A DNA stretch of 64,000 bases from the NCBI RefSeq assembly GCF_003254645.1, contig NZ_PNFD01000002.1, positions 434,001 to 498,000 of the forward strand, read 5' to 3'. This document shows positions 56,752 to 64,000 of the stretch, piece by piece. Position numbers and translations under genes: made by a program. The notes beneath the pieces are model-generated. The model searched no databases. It saw only the letters and a list, made by a program, of their open reading frames with translations, and was not told the origin of the DNA. Position 1 is the stretch's first letter. Each line of letters begins with the position of its first letter. Source of the stretch: Microbacterium suaedae (lineage in GTDB: Bacteria > Actinomycetota > Actinomycetes > Actinomycetales > Microbacteriaceae).

Positions 56752-57675
56752 TCAGAGGCCCAGCAGCAGTGCGGCCGCGAACAGCACGGGGACGCAGCCG
56801 ACCGTCGTGAGAAAGACCGTGTCACGTGCGAGCACGTAGCCGATGCCGTACCGCTGCGCATAGTTGAAGACGTTCTGCGCCGTCGGGAGCGCGGCCAGCA
56901 CGACGACGACGGCGAGCGCGTGGTCGTCCAGCCCGAATGCGAACCGCGCGAGGAGATATGCCGCGAGCGGCATGGCGAGGGTCTTGAGCCCCGTCGCGAC
57001 GAGGACGTCCCGCCGGCTGCCGATCTCGGTCAGTACGCGCTGGCCGTGCAACGACATTCCGAAGCTGATGAGGATCACCGGCACGGCGGCGCCCGCAACG
57101 AGGCTGAGCGGTTCGTACAGCAGGGGCGGCAGGTCGATGCCGCTCAGCGCGACGGCCAGGCCCAGCAGGGATCCGATCACCATGGGATTCCGGAACACCC
57201 GCACCAGCGCGCGCCACCACCTCGTCTCTCCGCTCGAGACGGCATCCAGGACGGCGAGGGTGATCGGTGTGAGAGCAACCTGTTGCAGGAGGATGATCGG
57301 CGCCGCGTACGCAGCGTTCCCGAGAAGATACGTCGAGATCGGGATCCCGATGTTGTTGGCATTGACCTGGCCCGATGACAGGGCACCCATGACCGTATCG
57401 CCCCACCTCCGGCGCCACACGAGCTTCGCGATGATCCCGTAGATGAGGAAGACGACGCCAGCCGCGGCTGCCGACGCCGGGAGAAGGGACGAGAACAGCA
57501 TTCCGACGTCGGCGTCGCTGAGCACGACGAACATGAGGATCGGATTCAGAACGAAGAACGCGAGCCTCGCGAGCACGGGGCCGCCGTTGTCACCGAGCAG
57601 CCCGACGCGCCCGACGATGTATCCCGTGAGGATCGCGACGCCGACGACGGCGAAGCCCGTGAGCGCGCCGCTCAT
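56752..57675 (-). CDS. AEC family transporter
   Basis: 307 residues, about ten hydrophobic spans in two five-span halves, auxin-efflux-carrier family. Signature loops are the NPILMFVVLSD segment in half one and SFGMSLHG plus LPTAQNVFNYAQRYG in half two; the pseudo-repeat fits the family. AEC proteins move small organic anions or amino acids; direction and substrate here are unknown. No regulatory gene is close. Confidence 0.85.
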   Translation of the reverse strand: MSGALTGFAVVGVAILTGYIVGRVGLLGDNGGPVLARLAFFVLNPILMFVVLSDADVGMLFSSLLPASAAAAGVVFLIYGIIAKLVWRRRWGDTVMGALSSGQVNANNIGIPISTYLLGNAAYAAPIILLQQVALTPITLAVLDAVSSGETRWWRALVRVFRNPMVIGSLLGLAVALSGIDLPPLLYEPLSLVAGAAVPVILISFGMSLHGQRVLTEIGSRRDVLVATGLKTLAMPLAAYLLARFAFGLDDHALAVVVVLAALPTAQNVFNYAQRYGIGYVLARDTVFLTTVGCVPVLFAAALLLGL

Positions 57676-57743
57676 GCCGTGATCGGGCGGCGGGATGGGC
57701 AGCGGAGCATGTCTCCCATCTCACCACGGGTCGTGGGACGATC

Positions 57744-60116
57744 ATGATCATGGCCGACACGATCGTTCACCCCGCCGACCGCCACGACACCATCCGCGTC
57801 CGCGGCGCGCGGGAGAACAATCTCCGAAACGTCGATCTCGATCTCCCGAAGCGTCGGCTGACGGTCTTCACCGGCGTCTCCGGCTCAGGCAAGAGTTCGC
57901 TCGCCTTCGAGACGATCGCGAGCGAATCGCAGCGCATGATCAACGAGACGTACAGCGCGTTCGTGCAGGGATTCATGCCGCAGCTGGCTCGGCCCGATGT
58001 CGACTCCCTCGAGGGCCTGACGACGGCGATCCTCGTCGATCAGGAGCGGCTGGGCGCGAATATTCGCTCGACCGTCGGCACGGCGAGCGATGCGAACGCG
58101 CTGCTGCGCACCCTCTTCAGCCGCGTGGGGGAGCCGCGGATCGGCCCGCCGAACGCGTTTTCGTTCAATACGCCGTCGGTGAAGGCATCGGGTGCGATCC
58201 TCGTCGAGCGCACGGGGAGCGCGAAGCGTGAGCGTGCCGAGTTCAACGTGCTCGGCGGCATGTGCGCCAGCTGCGAGGGAACGGGGCGCGTGAGCGACCT
58301 CGACGTGACAGAGCTGATCGACGACTCTCTCTCGCTGAACGAGGGTGCGATCACGATCCCGGGGTATAAGCCCGGCGGCTGGTCGGTGCGGATGTACGCG
58401 GAGTCGGGGTACTTCGACCCGGATGTGCCGGTTCGCGACTTCACGGACGCGCAGACGCAGGATCTCCTCTACAAGGAGGAGACGAAGGTCAAGATCGGCG
58501 GCATCAATCTCACCTACCAGGGGCTCGTACCGCAGGTGCGCAAGTCGATCCTGTCGAAGGATCGGGAGGCGATGCAGAAGGGGATCCGTGCGTTCGTCGA
58601 TCGCGCCGTCACCTTCCGAACATGCCCGGACTGTAGCGGCACACGGCTCGCGGAGCCCGCGCGGACGTCGAGGATCGCGGGGATCCACATCGGTGAGGCG
58701 TGCGCGATGCAGGTGACGGACCTGCTCACGTGGGTACGCGCGATCAATGAGCCGGGCGCCGGACCCGTGCTCGACGCGCTCGCAGATCTTCTGTCCTCCT
58801 TCGTCGAGATCGGCCTCGGATACCTCTCGCTCGACCGCGCTTCCGGAAGCCTCAGCGGGGGAGAGGCTCAGCGGCTGAAGATGATCACGCATCTCGGCTC
58901 GCCGCTCACCGACGTCACCTATGTCTTCGACGAGCCGACGGCGGGGCTGCACCCCCACGACATCCGCCGGATGAACGATCTGCTCGTGCGCCTGCGCGAC
59001 AAAGGAAACACGGTGCTCGTCGTCGAGCACAAGCCCGAGACGATCGCGATCGCTGATCACGTCGTCGATGTGGGGCCGGGGGCCGGATCCGCGGGCGGCG
59101 AGATCTGCTTCGCGGGCACCGTCGCCGAGCTGCGGGCGAGTGGCACGATCACGGGTCGCCATCTCGATGACCGGGCGCGGACGAAGCCCCAGGTGCGAGA
59201 GCGGACCGGTGCGGTCGGGATCCGCGGCGCGACGCGGAACAATCTACGCGATGTCGACGTCGACGTCCCGACGGGCGTTCTCGTCGCGTTGACGGGCGTC
59301 GCCGGATCCGGGAAGAGCTCGCTCGTCGACGAGCAGCTGGCGGGACGCGGGGGCGTCGTGTTCGTCGACCAGAGCGCGATCAAGGGATCCATCCGGTCGA
59401 ATCCGGCAACCTACACGGGTCTTCTCGATCCGATCCGCAAGGCCTTCGCGAAGGCTACGGGAACGAAGCCGGCGCTGTTCAGCTCGAACAGCGAGGGCGC
59501 CTGCCCGACGTGCAAGGGCAACGGCGTCATCACGACCGAGTTCGGCTTCATGCAGGGCGTCACGACGCCGTGCGAGGACTGCGGCGGGCGTCGGTTTACA
59601 GCCGATGTGCTCGAGCTGACGCTGGCAGGCCGCAGCATCGCCGACGTCTTCGACATGTCGGTGTCGGCGGCGCTCGAGTTCTTCGGTGAGGGCGAGGCGC
59701 GCCTGCCGGCTGCGGTGCGGATCCTGCAACGGCTCGACGATGTGGGGCTCGGATATATCAGTCTCGGCCAGTCGCTCTCGACCCTGTCAGGCGGTGAACG
59801 CCAGCGCCTGAAGCTCGCGGCGCAGATGGCCGACGGCGCCGAGATGTACGTCCTCGACGAGCCCACGACGGGGCTCCACCTCGCCGATGTCGAGAAGATG
59901 CTGGAGATGCTCGACCGTCTCGTCGACGGCGGCACATCGGTCGTCGTCATCGAGCATCATCAGGCGGTCATGGCGCATGCCGACTGGATCATCGACATGG
60001 GCCCGGGCGCCGGCCACGACGGCGGCACCGTCGTTTTCGAGGGAACGCCCGCCGATCTCGTCTCGGCGCGGTCGACGCTGACGGGGGAGCACCTCGCGGA
60101 GTATGTCGCGGGCTGA
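57744..60116 (+). CDS. Class II UvrA-like ABC protein
   Basis: 790 residues, shorter than UvrA (about 950). Two ABC halves: Walker A GVSGSGKSS near 44 and a second GVAGSGKSS in half two; signatures GSLSGGEAQR and STLSGGERQR. Zinc motifs CASCEGTG, CPDCSGT, CPTCKGNG and CEDCGGRR are kept. The UvrB-binding segment that follows Walker A in UvrA is absent, the mark of class II UvrA, found in drug self-resistance (DrrC-like). It therefore probably does not act with UvrB and may remove intercalators or bind damaged DNA. ATG at 57744 or 57750. Confidence 0.9.
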   Translation: MIMADTIVHPADRHDTIRVRGARENNLRNVDLDLPKRRLTVFTGVSGSGKSSLAFETIASESQRMINETYSAFVQGFMPQLARPDVDSLEGLTTAILVDQERLGANIRSTVGTASDANALLRTLFSRVGEPRIGPPNAFSFNTPSVKASGAILVERTGSAKRERAEFNVLGGMCASCEGTGRVSDLDVTELIDDSLSLNEGAITIPGYKPGGWSVRMYAESGYFDPDVPVRDFTDAQTQDLLYKEETKVKIGGINLTYQGLVPQVRKSILSKDREAMQKGIRAFVDRAVTFRTCPDCSGTRLAEPARTSRIAGIHIGEACAMQVTDLLTWVRAINEPGAGPVLDALADLLSSFVEIGLGYLSLDRASGSLSGGEAQRLKMITHLGSPLTDVTYVFDEPTAGLHPHDIRRMNDLLVRLRDKGNTVLVVEHKPETIAIADHVVDVGPGAGSAGGEICFAGTVAELRASGTITGRHLDDRARTKPQVRERTGAVGIRGATRNNLRDVDVDVPTGVLVALTGVAGSGKSSLVDEQLAGRGGVVFVDQSAIKGSIRSNPATYTGLLDPIRKAFAKATGTKPALFSSNSEGACPTCKGNGVITTEFGFMQGVTTPCEDCGGRRFTADVLELTLAGRSIADVFDMSVSAALEFFGEGEARLPAAVRILQRLDDVGLGYISLGQSLSTLSGGERQRLKLAAQMADGAEMYVLDEPTTGLHLADVEKMLEMLDRLVDGGTSVVVIEHHQAVMAHADWIIDMGPGAGHDGGTVVFEGTPADLVSARSTLTGEHLAEYVAG

Positions 60117-60156
60117 GGGGTTCTCCTCGAGGGGGCGCTGCCGACGCGCTGCCTGA

Positions 60157-60600
60157 TCAGGGCTGCAGCTTGCGCAATGCGGCGACGAACGATTCGCGTT
60201 CATCGAGGTTCAGGGGCGCGAGCAACTCATCCTGCGCCGCCCGGAGGGCCGCCCCGATCTGCGTGACGCGCGTGCGACCGTCGTCGGTGATCCGCACGAT
60301 CTTGCGTCGGCCGTCCGCAGGATCCGGCTGCCGCGCGACGATGGCCTCGGCTTCGAGCTCATCGATCGCGACGGAGAGATCAGCGCGGTCGAGCTCCGCC
60401 AGCTGTCCGATCGTGACCTGGGGGAGCGGCCCGTGTTCGACGAGCACCGAGAGGACCCGCAGATGATGTCGCCGCGCGCCGACGGCGTCGAGGTGCTCCG
60501 TCACGAGCTGATGGGCGCGATGGCGGGCGCGGGTGAGCAGCCAGGACGGGTTCTCGGAGAGGAAGAGCAGGTCGTGGTCTGAAGAGGTGTCGGACGTCAC
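60157..60600 (-). CDS. MarR family transcriptional regulator
   Basis: 147 residues. MarR winged helix: HLRVLSVLVEHGPLPQVTIGQLAELDRADLSVAIDELEAEAIVARQ and the basic wing PADGRRKIVRITDDG. Frame is open upstream, but the GTG at 60600 lies 14 nt before a clear operator and gives normal length. It diverges from the DUF1990 gene and converges with the UvrA-like gene. MarR proteins usually repress their own and the divergent gene and are released by ligand. Confidence 0.9.
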   Translation of the reverse strand: MTSDTSSDHDLLFLSENPSWLLTRARHRAHQLVTEHLDAVGARRHHLRVLSVLVEHGPLPQVTIGQLAELDRADLSVAIDELEAEAIVARQPDPADGRRKIVRITDDGRTRVTQIGAALRAAQDELLAPLNLDERESFVAALRKLQP

Positions 60601-60613
60601 GACGACTACGGTA

Positions 60614-60629
60614 GTTGGTGTGCACCAAC
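60614..60629. promoter_or_regulatory. MarR-type palindromic operator
   Basis: GTTGGTG-TG-CACCAAC, perfect 7-2-7 palindrome, with the TTG...CAA outer pattern of MarR operators. It lies in the 48-bp gap between the marR GTG and the divergent DUF1990 ATG, so it can control both. Confidence 0.85.
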
Positions 60630-60648
60630 GATTCACGCCTGCGCACTC

Positions 60649-61131
60649 ATGATTCCCCTGAGGCACGGGGAGTGGCTGCCGGACGACGGCAGCGCCCATG
60701 AGCGATCCGAAGTGTCGGCTGTGGTCGGGCGCGGCGATACGGCCTGGGCGCGCGCGTCACGCGACCTCCTGCGGTGGCGCGTGAAGACGCGCAGCGGTTT
60801 CTCGGTGAACGACGATGGCCCCGTTCAGGTCGGTGCCCGCCCGACGATCACCTTCCGAATCCTGGGCGCCACGATCCGGGAGCCCGTCGAGGTCGTCGAC
60901 GTACTCGAGTCGACCGATCGCGTCGGCTTCTCGTACCGGACGCGGCCCGGTCATCCGGTGTCAGGGGAGGAGGCCTTCATCGTGTGGCGAAGCGGCGATG
61001 ACGTCGTGCTCTCGGTTCGCTCTCTCACAAGAGCCTCGGCGCGGCAGCCGTGGCGTGCGGCGTTCCCGCTGCTCCGGATCGCTCAGCGCGTTGTACGTCG
61101 GCGGTACCTGCGCGCTCTGCGGGTGGTGTGA
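60649..61131 (+). CDS. DUF1990 (UPF0548) family protein, shorter paralogue
   Basis: 160 residues, same family as the protein at 18218. Shared marks are the RDLLRWRVKTRSGF segment, FSYRTRPGHPVSGEEAF, and a basic RIAQRVVRRRYLRAL tail; the N-terminal 50-odd residues of the longer protein are missing. It diverges from marR across a palindrome, so it is likely under MarR control. Function unknown. It has no signal peptide. Confidence 0.82.
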   Translation: MIPLRHGEWLPDDGSAHERSEVSAVVGRGDTAWARASRDLLRWRVKTRSGFSVNDDGPVQVGARPTITFRILGATIREPVEVVDVLESTDRVGFSYRTRPGHPVSGEEAFIVWRSGDDVVLSVRSLTRASARQPWRAAFPLLRIAQRVVRRRYLRALRVV

Positions 61132-61207
61132 AGGCGTCGGTGTTGTGGGGAGTTCGGCAGGCTCTCGCGGGCCTTCGCGCCGCAGCTCGGCGTGGAAGAA
61201 TGAGCGC

Positions 61208-61747
61208 ATGCCGCCTCGGGTTGCCGCCGTTCATTCCAGTGCCACGCATAGCTTCAGCAAGGCGACGCGTGAATCGATCACGCTACTTGAGGGCCTCGGC
61301 GTCGAGGGGGACGCCCACTGCGGCGCAACTGTGCAGCACCGTTCGCGAGTGGCAGCCGACCCATCGCAGCCGAATGTGCGGCAGGTGCACCTGATCCATG
61401 GCGAGCTGTTCGACGCGTTGCGCGCAAGTGGTCACACGGTTGAGGCCGGCCAGCTCGGCGAGAACATCACGACCCGAGAGATCGACCTACTCGCGCTTCC
61501 GGTCGGCACCCGGCTTCGCTTCGGAGACGCGATGGTGACGATCACGGGGCTGCGCAATCCGTGCCAGCAGATCAACGACTTTCAGCCCGGTCTGCTCAAA
61601 CAGGTGATCCGGACCAGCGGCGAGGGCCACGTCATCCGACTTGCCGGGGTCATGGGCATCGTGTCCCGAGGCGGACGAGTGATGACTGGGGACACGATCG
61701 ACATCGAGATGCCTCCGTTGCCGCACTTTCCGTTGACGCGTGTGTGA
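61208..61747 (+). CDS. MOSC domain protein
   Basis: 179 residues. The MOSC core is visible in GVEGDAHCG, VHLIHGELFD, GQLGENITTREIDL and GLRNPCQQI, with the conserved cysteine Cys119. MOSC domains bind molybdenum-cofactor sulfur or act as YiiM-type sulfur carriers; there is no other Mo gene here. ATG at 61208 is preceded by GGAAG. Convergent with a GNAT gene. Confidence 0.87.
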   Translation: MPPRVAAVHSSATHSFSKATRESITLLEGLGVEGDAHCGATVQHRSRVAADPSQPNVRQVHLIHGELFDALRASGHTVEAGQLGENITTREIDLLALPVGTRLRFGDAMVTITGLRNPCQQINDFQPGLLKQVIRTSGEGHVIRLAGVMGIVSRGGRVMTGDTIDIEMPPLPHFPLTRV

Positions 61748-61748
61748 G

Positions 61749-61835
61749 GCCCGACGAAGCACATTCATCAGTGTGGTTGAGGACGATGCTGGACGAGTCG
61801 CTCACTGAGCGCGAGTGAACGGCTGCTTCGTGGGC
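61749..61835. other. Nested inverted repeat between MOSC and GNAT genes
   Basis: GCCCGACGAAGCA at 61749-61761 pairs with TGCTTCGTGGGC at 61824-61835 (one bulged base), and TCAGTG at 61768-61773 pairs with CACTGA at 61803-61808 inside it. It lies between two convergent genes and resembles the recO-uppS structure in layout. Confidence 0.5.
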
Positions 61836-61855
61836 ACGAGGAACGCGCAGGCCGC

Positions 61856-62368
61856 CTAACGCACCATCCTGATTTCGACGATCCCGTTGAGGTCGGGGTC
61901 GACGAATTCGGAGCCGTCCTCGCGGAATCCATGCCGTTCGTAGAACGCGCGGGCGCGTTGGTTGCCGCTGAGCACCCAGAGCTGTGCGGGATGATTCTCG
62001 AGGACGGCATCCAGGAGGCTGCTCCCGATGCCCGCGTCGTGCTCGTGTGCGAGAAGGTAGATCGAGTAAAGATTCAGGTCGCGTGCTGGTGTGACACCCT
62101 TCGTGGCATCGGGGTGATCAGACGGGGCAGCGAAAGCGAATCCGACCACCTGACCACGGCGCTCAGCGACGGCGATTGCACCCGGGAGCGGATCGCGGCT
62201 GAGAATCGATCCCCACATGCGTTTCCTTGCCGCCAGTGCATCGGCGCCCATGAAGCGATCGGGGATCACTCCGGAGTACGTCTCGCGCCACGACTGGACG
62301 TGGACATCGGCGATCCCATCGGCGTCGCTGAGTTCTGCGGGGCGCACACGGATCGAAGGGATATCCAT
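61856..62368 (-). CDS. GNAT family N-acetyltransferase
   Basis: 170 residues. GNAT pattern: IRVRPAELSDADGIADVHVQSW start, LNLYSIYLLAHEHDAGIGSSLLDAVL (acetyl-CoA pyrophosphate loop), and a C-terminal LWVLSGNQRARAFYERHGF. The acceptor substrate is unknown. I use ATG at 62368. An in-frame GTG at 62491 would add 41 residues that resemble another GNAT's N-terminus. Confidence 0.85.
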   Translation of the reverse strand: MDIPSIRVRPAELSDADGIADVHVQSWRETYSGVIPDRFMGADALAARKRMWGSILSRDPLPGAIAVAERRGQVVGFAFAAPSDHPDATKGVTPARDLNLYSIYLLAHEHDAGIGSSLLDAVLENHPAQLWVLSGNQRARAFYERHGFREDGSEFVDPDLNGIVEIRMVR

Positions 62369-62491
62369 GTTGCGACGATACCGTGGGCCGCTGAGGAGGT
62401 AGAGATCCGTCGCGTTGTCGACCCAGGAGACGATCGTCTCGCAGTCGCTTTCGGTGCGCCGTCGGAGGTGCAGGGGAGCGGTGGGAACCAC
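62369..62491 (-). pseudogene. N-terminal stump of another GNAT acetyltransferase
   Basis: From GTG at 62491 the frame encodes APLHLRRRTESDCETIVSWV and DLYLLSGPR, the usual start of a RimJ-like GNAT, then runs straight into the intact GNAT gene. It looks like a deletion remnant fused in frame, or it may be an extended N-terminus. Weakly supported. Confidence 0.45.
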
Positions 62492-62609
62492 GTTCGAGAG
62501 CGTACCCGCCGCGGAAGGCCGGGTGATCGGGTCGTGGCGCGGTTCCTGATGGGAACGTCCGATGTCCACTTCTCCACCAGTCGAGCCGCTGGACGCCGAT
62601 TCTTGTCAT

Positions 62610-63053
62610 TCACTCCGGTGTTGGCATGTACCTGAGAACGTTCGTTTCTCGGCGCTCAAACCCGACGGATTCGTAGAGCCTCAGTGCTGACTCGCGCGAC
62701 GGGCGAGAGGTGAGATCCAGCGTGCGGAGATGCCGACGGGTCGCTTCTTCGGTGACGGCTTCGAGCAACAGGCGAGCGATGCCGCGGCCGCGTACCTGAT
62801 GATCAACCACGACATCCTCGACGATCCCGCGCCAGCCGGTCACCAGAGGGAAGATCACAAGAGTCGCCATTCCGACCATGTAACCGGCATCGCGCGCGAC
62901 GAAGAGAACTGTACCCGGCGCGTCAAGAAGCGCGAGCACTCGATCGGAATCGAAGGTGGCGGTGGACGACAACTGCGAGAGGAGCTCGTCCATCCGTCTG
63001 AGGTCGTCGTTCGTCAGCGTCCCAACAATTGCAATGTCTATGTCGTCGGTCAT
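62610..63053 (-). CDS. GNAT family N-acetyltransferase
   Basis: 147 residues. IVEDVVVDHQVRGRGIARLLLEAVTEEA is the acetyl-CoA site (RGRGIA) and LDLTSRPSRESALRLYESVGFERRETNVLRY the C-terminal fold of GNATs. ATG at 63053 follows TAGGCT by 7 nt, so leaderless expression is likely. Substrate unknown. Confidence 0.87.
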   Translation of the reverse strand: MTDDIDIAIVGTLTNDDLRRMDELLSQLSSTATFDSDRVLALLDAPGTVLFVARDAGYMVGMATLVIFPLVTGWRGIVEDVVVDHQVRGRGIARLLLEAVTEEATRRHLRTLDLTSRPSRESALRLYESVGFERRETNVLRYMPTPE

Positions 63054-63097
63054 GGTCGCGAGCCTAGGGCAGGCCATTGCGTCGACCTTGACCTGAC

Positions 63098-63111
63098 ATA
63101 ATGTGCATTAT
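63098..63111. promoter_or_regulatory. AT-rich palindrome upstream of GNAT gene
   Basis: ATAATG-TG-CATTAT, perfect 6-2-6 palindrome in otherwise GC-rich DNA, about 45 nt upstream of the GNAT ATG at 63053 (near -35 to -50 of its presumed start). Probable regulator site. Confidence 0.55.
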
Positions 63112-63162
63112 CGGCAATACCGCAACGGGCGTGTGCTGGATACAGCTCCAGTCTGACTGGCG

Positions 63163-63663
63163 TCAATGAGCGAGATCATCCTGCAGCTCGGGGTCTTCGA
63201 GACGCTTGCGCATCTTCACGCTCGTCGTCTCGTATCCCAGGGAGTCGTACAGTGCTCGGGCGGTCGCGTTGAAGCCGAAAACACTGAGCCCAAGCGTGCG
63301 CGCGCCACCAGCCTGAGCGTAGGTCTCAGCGAGTTGCATCGCGGCTCGCCCGTAGCCCTTCCCCCTGTGCTCAGGCTCCACGACCACATCCCAGACCCAC
63401 CAGGATGTAGGGTCCCCTGAGTTGTCATGGCCAAGCCAGAGATAGCCGACCGCATCTCCAGAGTCGTCGGTGAGATCGAAGACGGCTTGGCCGTCCATGG
63501 GCGCCTGCTCTGGAAAGGCGCGAGCAAGAGCTTCGGTGGCGTGTCGAAGAGCTGACTCTGGCGTCTCTCCCGAGGCGACCAGGTCTGCGACGTACTCGTC
63601 TCGGCTTCGCTCGAGCCAGGTAGAGAACCGCTCCGCGGCGACAGGGGTGAGCTCGATCGTCAT
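63163..63663 (-). CDS. GNAT family N-acetyltransferase
   Basis: 166 residues. A helical N-terminal part is followed by the GNAT core: VWDVVVEPEHRGKGYGRAAMQLAETYA (acetyl-CoA loop RGKGYG) and LGLSVFGFNATARALYDSLGYETTSVKM. ATG at 63663. Substrate unknown. Third GNAT in a row, all on the minus strand. Confidence 0.88.
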   Translation of the reverse strand: MTIELTPVAAERFSTWLERSRDEYVADLVASGETPESALRHATEALARAFPEQAPMDGQAVFDLTDDSGDAVGYLWLGHDNSGDPTSWWVWDVVVEPEHRGKGYGRAAMQLAETYAQAGGARTLGLSVFGFNATARALYDSLGYETTSVKMRKRLEDPELQDDLAH

Positions 63664-64000
63664 AGGCGTATTCTGCCAGCGCAGGACGCCCCAACCCCCG
63701 TCATAAGCCGCCTCCACACCGCACGACACGGAGCGCTGAAACTGCTTTTGCGTCAGATTCGTGGAGAACGATCGCAGCGACCGCTGATGTGCCGACGACT
63801 GGTTGGGCCACGAGGGAAGGCCGAGCTCGTCGTGGCCGCGCGTAACGATCGTCTCCGTCTCCCCTGTCGGGTGCTCTACGAGCGACGACTCCGAAGTCGT
63901 ACCCGGAGCGCTTCGCGCTCGCGCTGCTCGGCGAGTTTACGAAGCAACCGATCGGTTTCAGGGTCCTTGGAACCGAACACCATGCGGGACCCCCCTGGCG
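63664..64000. other. Right-end region without a clear long gene
   Basis: Holds a short minus-strand frame (63876-63983) and an 8-bp inverted pair GGCCACGA at 63806-63813 and TCGTGGCC at 63830-63837. Codon pattern is not that of the housekeeping genes. Nothing else recognisable. Confidence 0.4.
63876..63983 (-). CDS. Possible small charged protein
   Basis: 35 residues from ATG 63983 to TAG, starting MVFGSKDPETDRLLRKLAEQ, strongly charged and helical, preceded by a GGGGGG stretch. It may be a real small protein, the stump of a longer one, or chance. No homologue is recalled. Confidence 0.3.
   Translation of the reverse strand: MVFGSKDPETDRLLRKLAEQREREALRVRLRSRRS

Overview
The window is a chromosomal segment of a high-GC actinomycete, most likely Microbacteriaceae (Microbacterium-like). 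This is inferred from gene content and style: G/C-rich third codon positions, RbpA, a homodimeric AceE, a PucR-type regulator in front of fabD-fabH-acpP-fabF, DUF3145, polyphosphate glucokinase, type A RNase P RNA, and many start codons lying 6-9 nt after a TAnnnT -10 hexamer (leaderless mRNAs). Most of it is conserved housekeeping DNA in tight, overlapping operons. No phage, transposase, rRNA or CRISPR array was seen.

Layout. 1-2.0 kb: a tandem 82-bp repeat, an App1-type phosphatase and a DedA protein. 2.0-9.3 kb: leuS, comEA-comEC, holA, rpsT. 9.4-16.3 kb: an alpha/beta hydrolase, then an oligopeptide ABC importer operon (two permeases, a fused double ATPase, a lipoprotein binding protein). 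16.3-27.3 kb: lepA, DUF1990, hemW, CIRCE-hrcA-dnaJ-rsmE, hinT-phoH-ybeY-corC-era. 27.3-31.4 kb: leuA with a Leu-rich leader peptide, recO and uppS facing each other across a nested palindrome, and a glutathione peroxidase. 31.5-36.8 kb: dusB-dgt-dnaG, an orphan ABC ATPase, tRNA-Asn. 36.9-39.1 kb: an MFS exporter and MerR regulator with atypical base composition, followed by a 17-residue remnant frame; this looks like acquired DNA. 39.2-42.3 kb: septum-formation-like lipoprotein, def, NIPA-like transporter, a CAT-anticodon tRNA, DUF3145. 42.3-50.1 kb: the fatty-acid initiation/elongation cluster with its FasR-like regulator, preceded by aceE. 50.2-54.9 kb: tRNA-Val whose 3' end is one base from the start of a zinc-ribbon/RNase H/family A polymerase operon, then rnpB, ppgK and rbpA. 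55-60 kb: glycerophosphodiesterase, an SDR lacking the usual catalytic Tyr, an AEC carrier and a short class II UvrA-like protein. 60.1-64 kb: a MarR repressor with a clear palindromic operator, a second DUF1990 protein, a MOSC protein and three GNAT acetyltransferases, one preceded by the stump of a fourth.

The most interesting points are the tRNA-Val/zinc-ribbon junction (tRNA 3' processing would release a leaderless mRNA), the conserved zinc-ribbon/RNase H/polymerase trio, the leuA attenuator, the MarR-operator-DUF1990 arrangement, and the MFS-MerR insertion.
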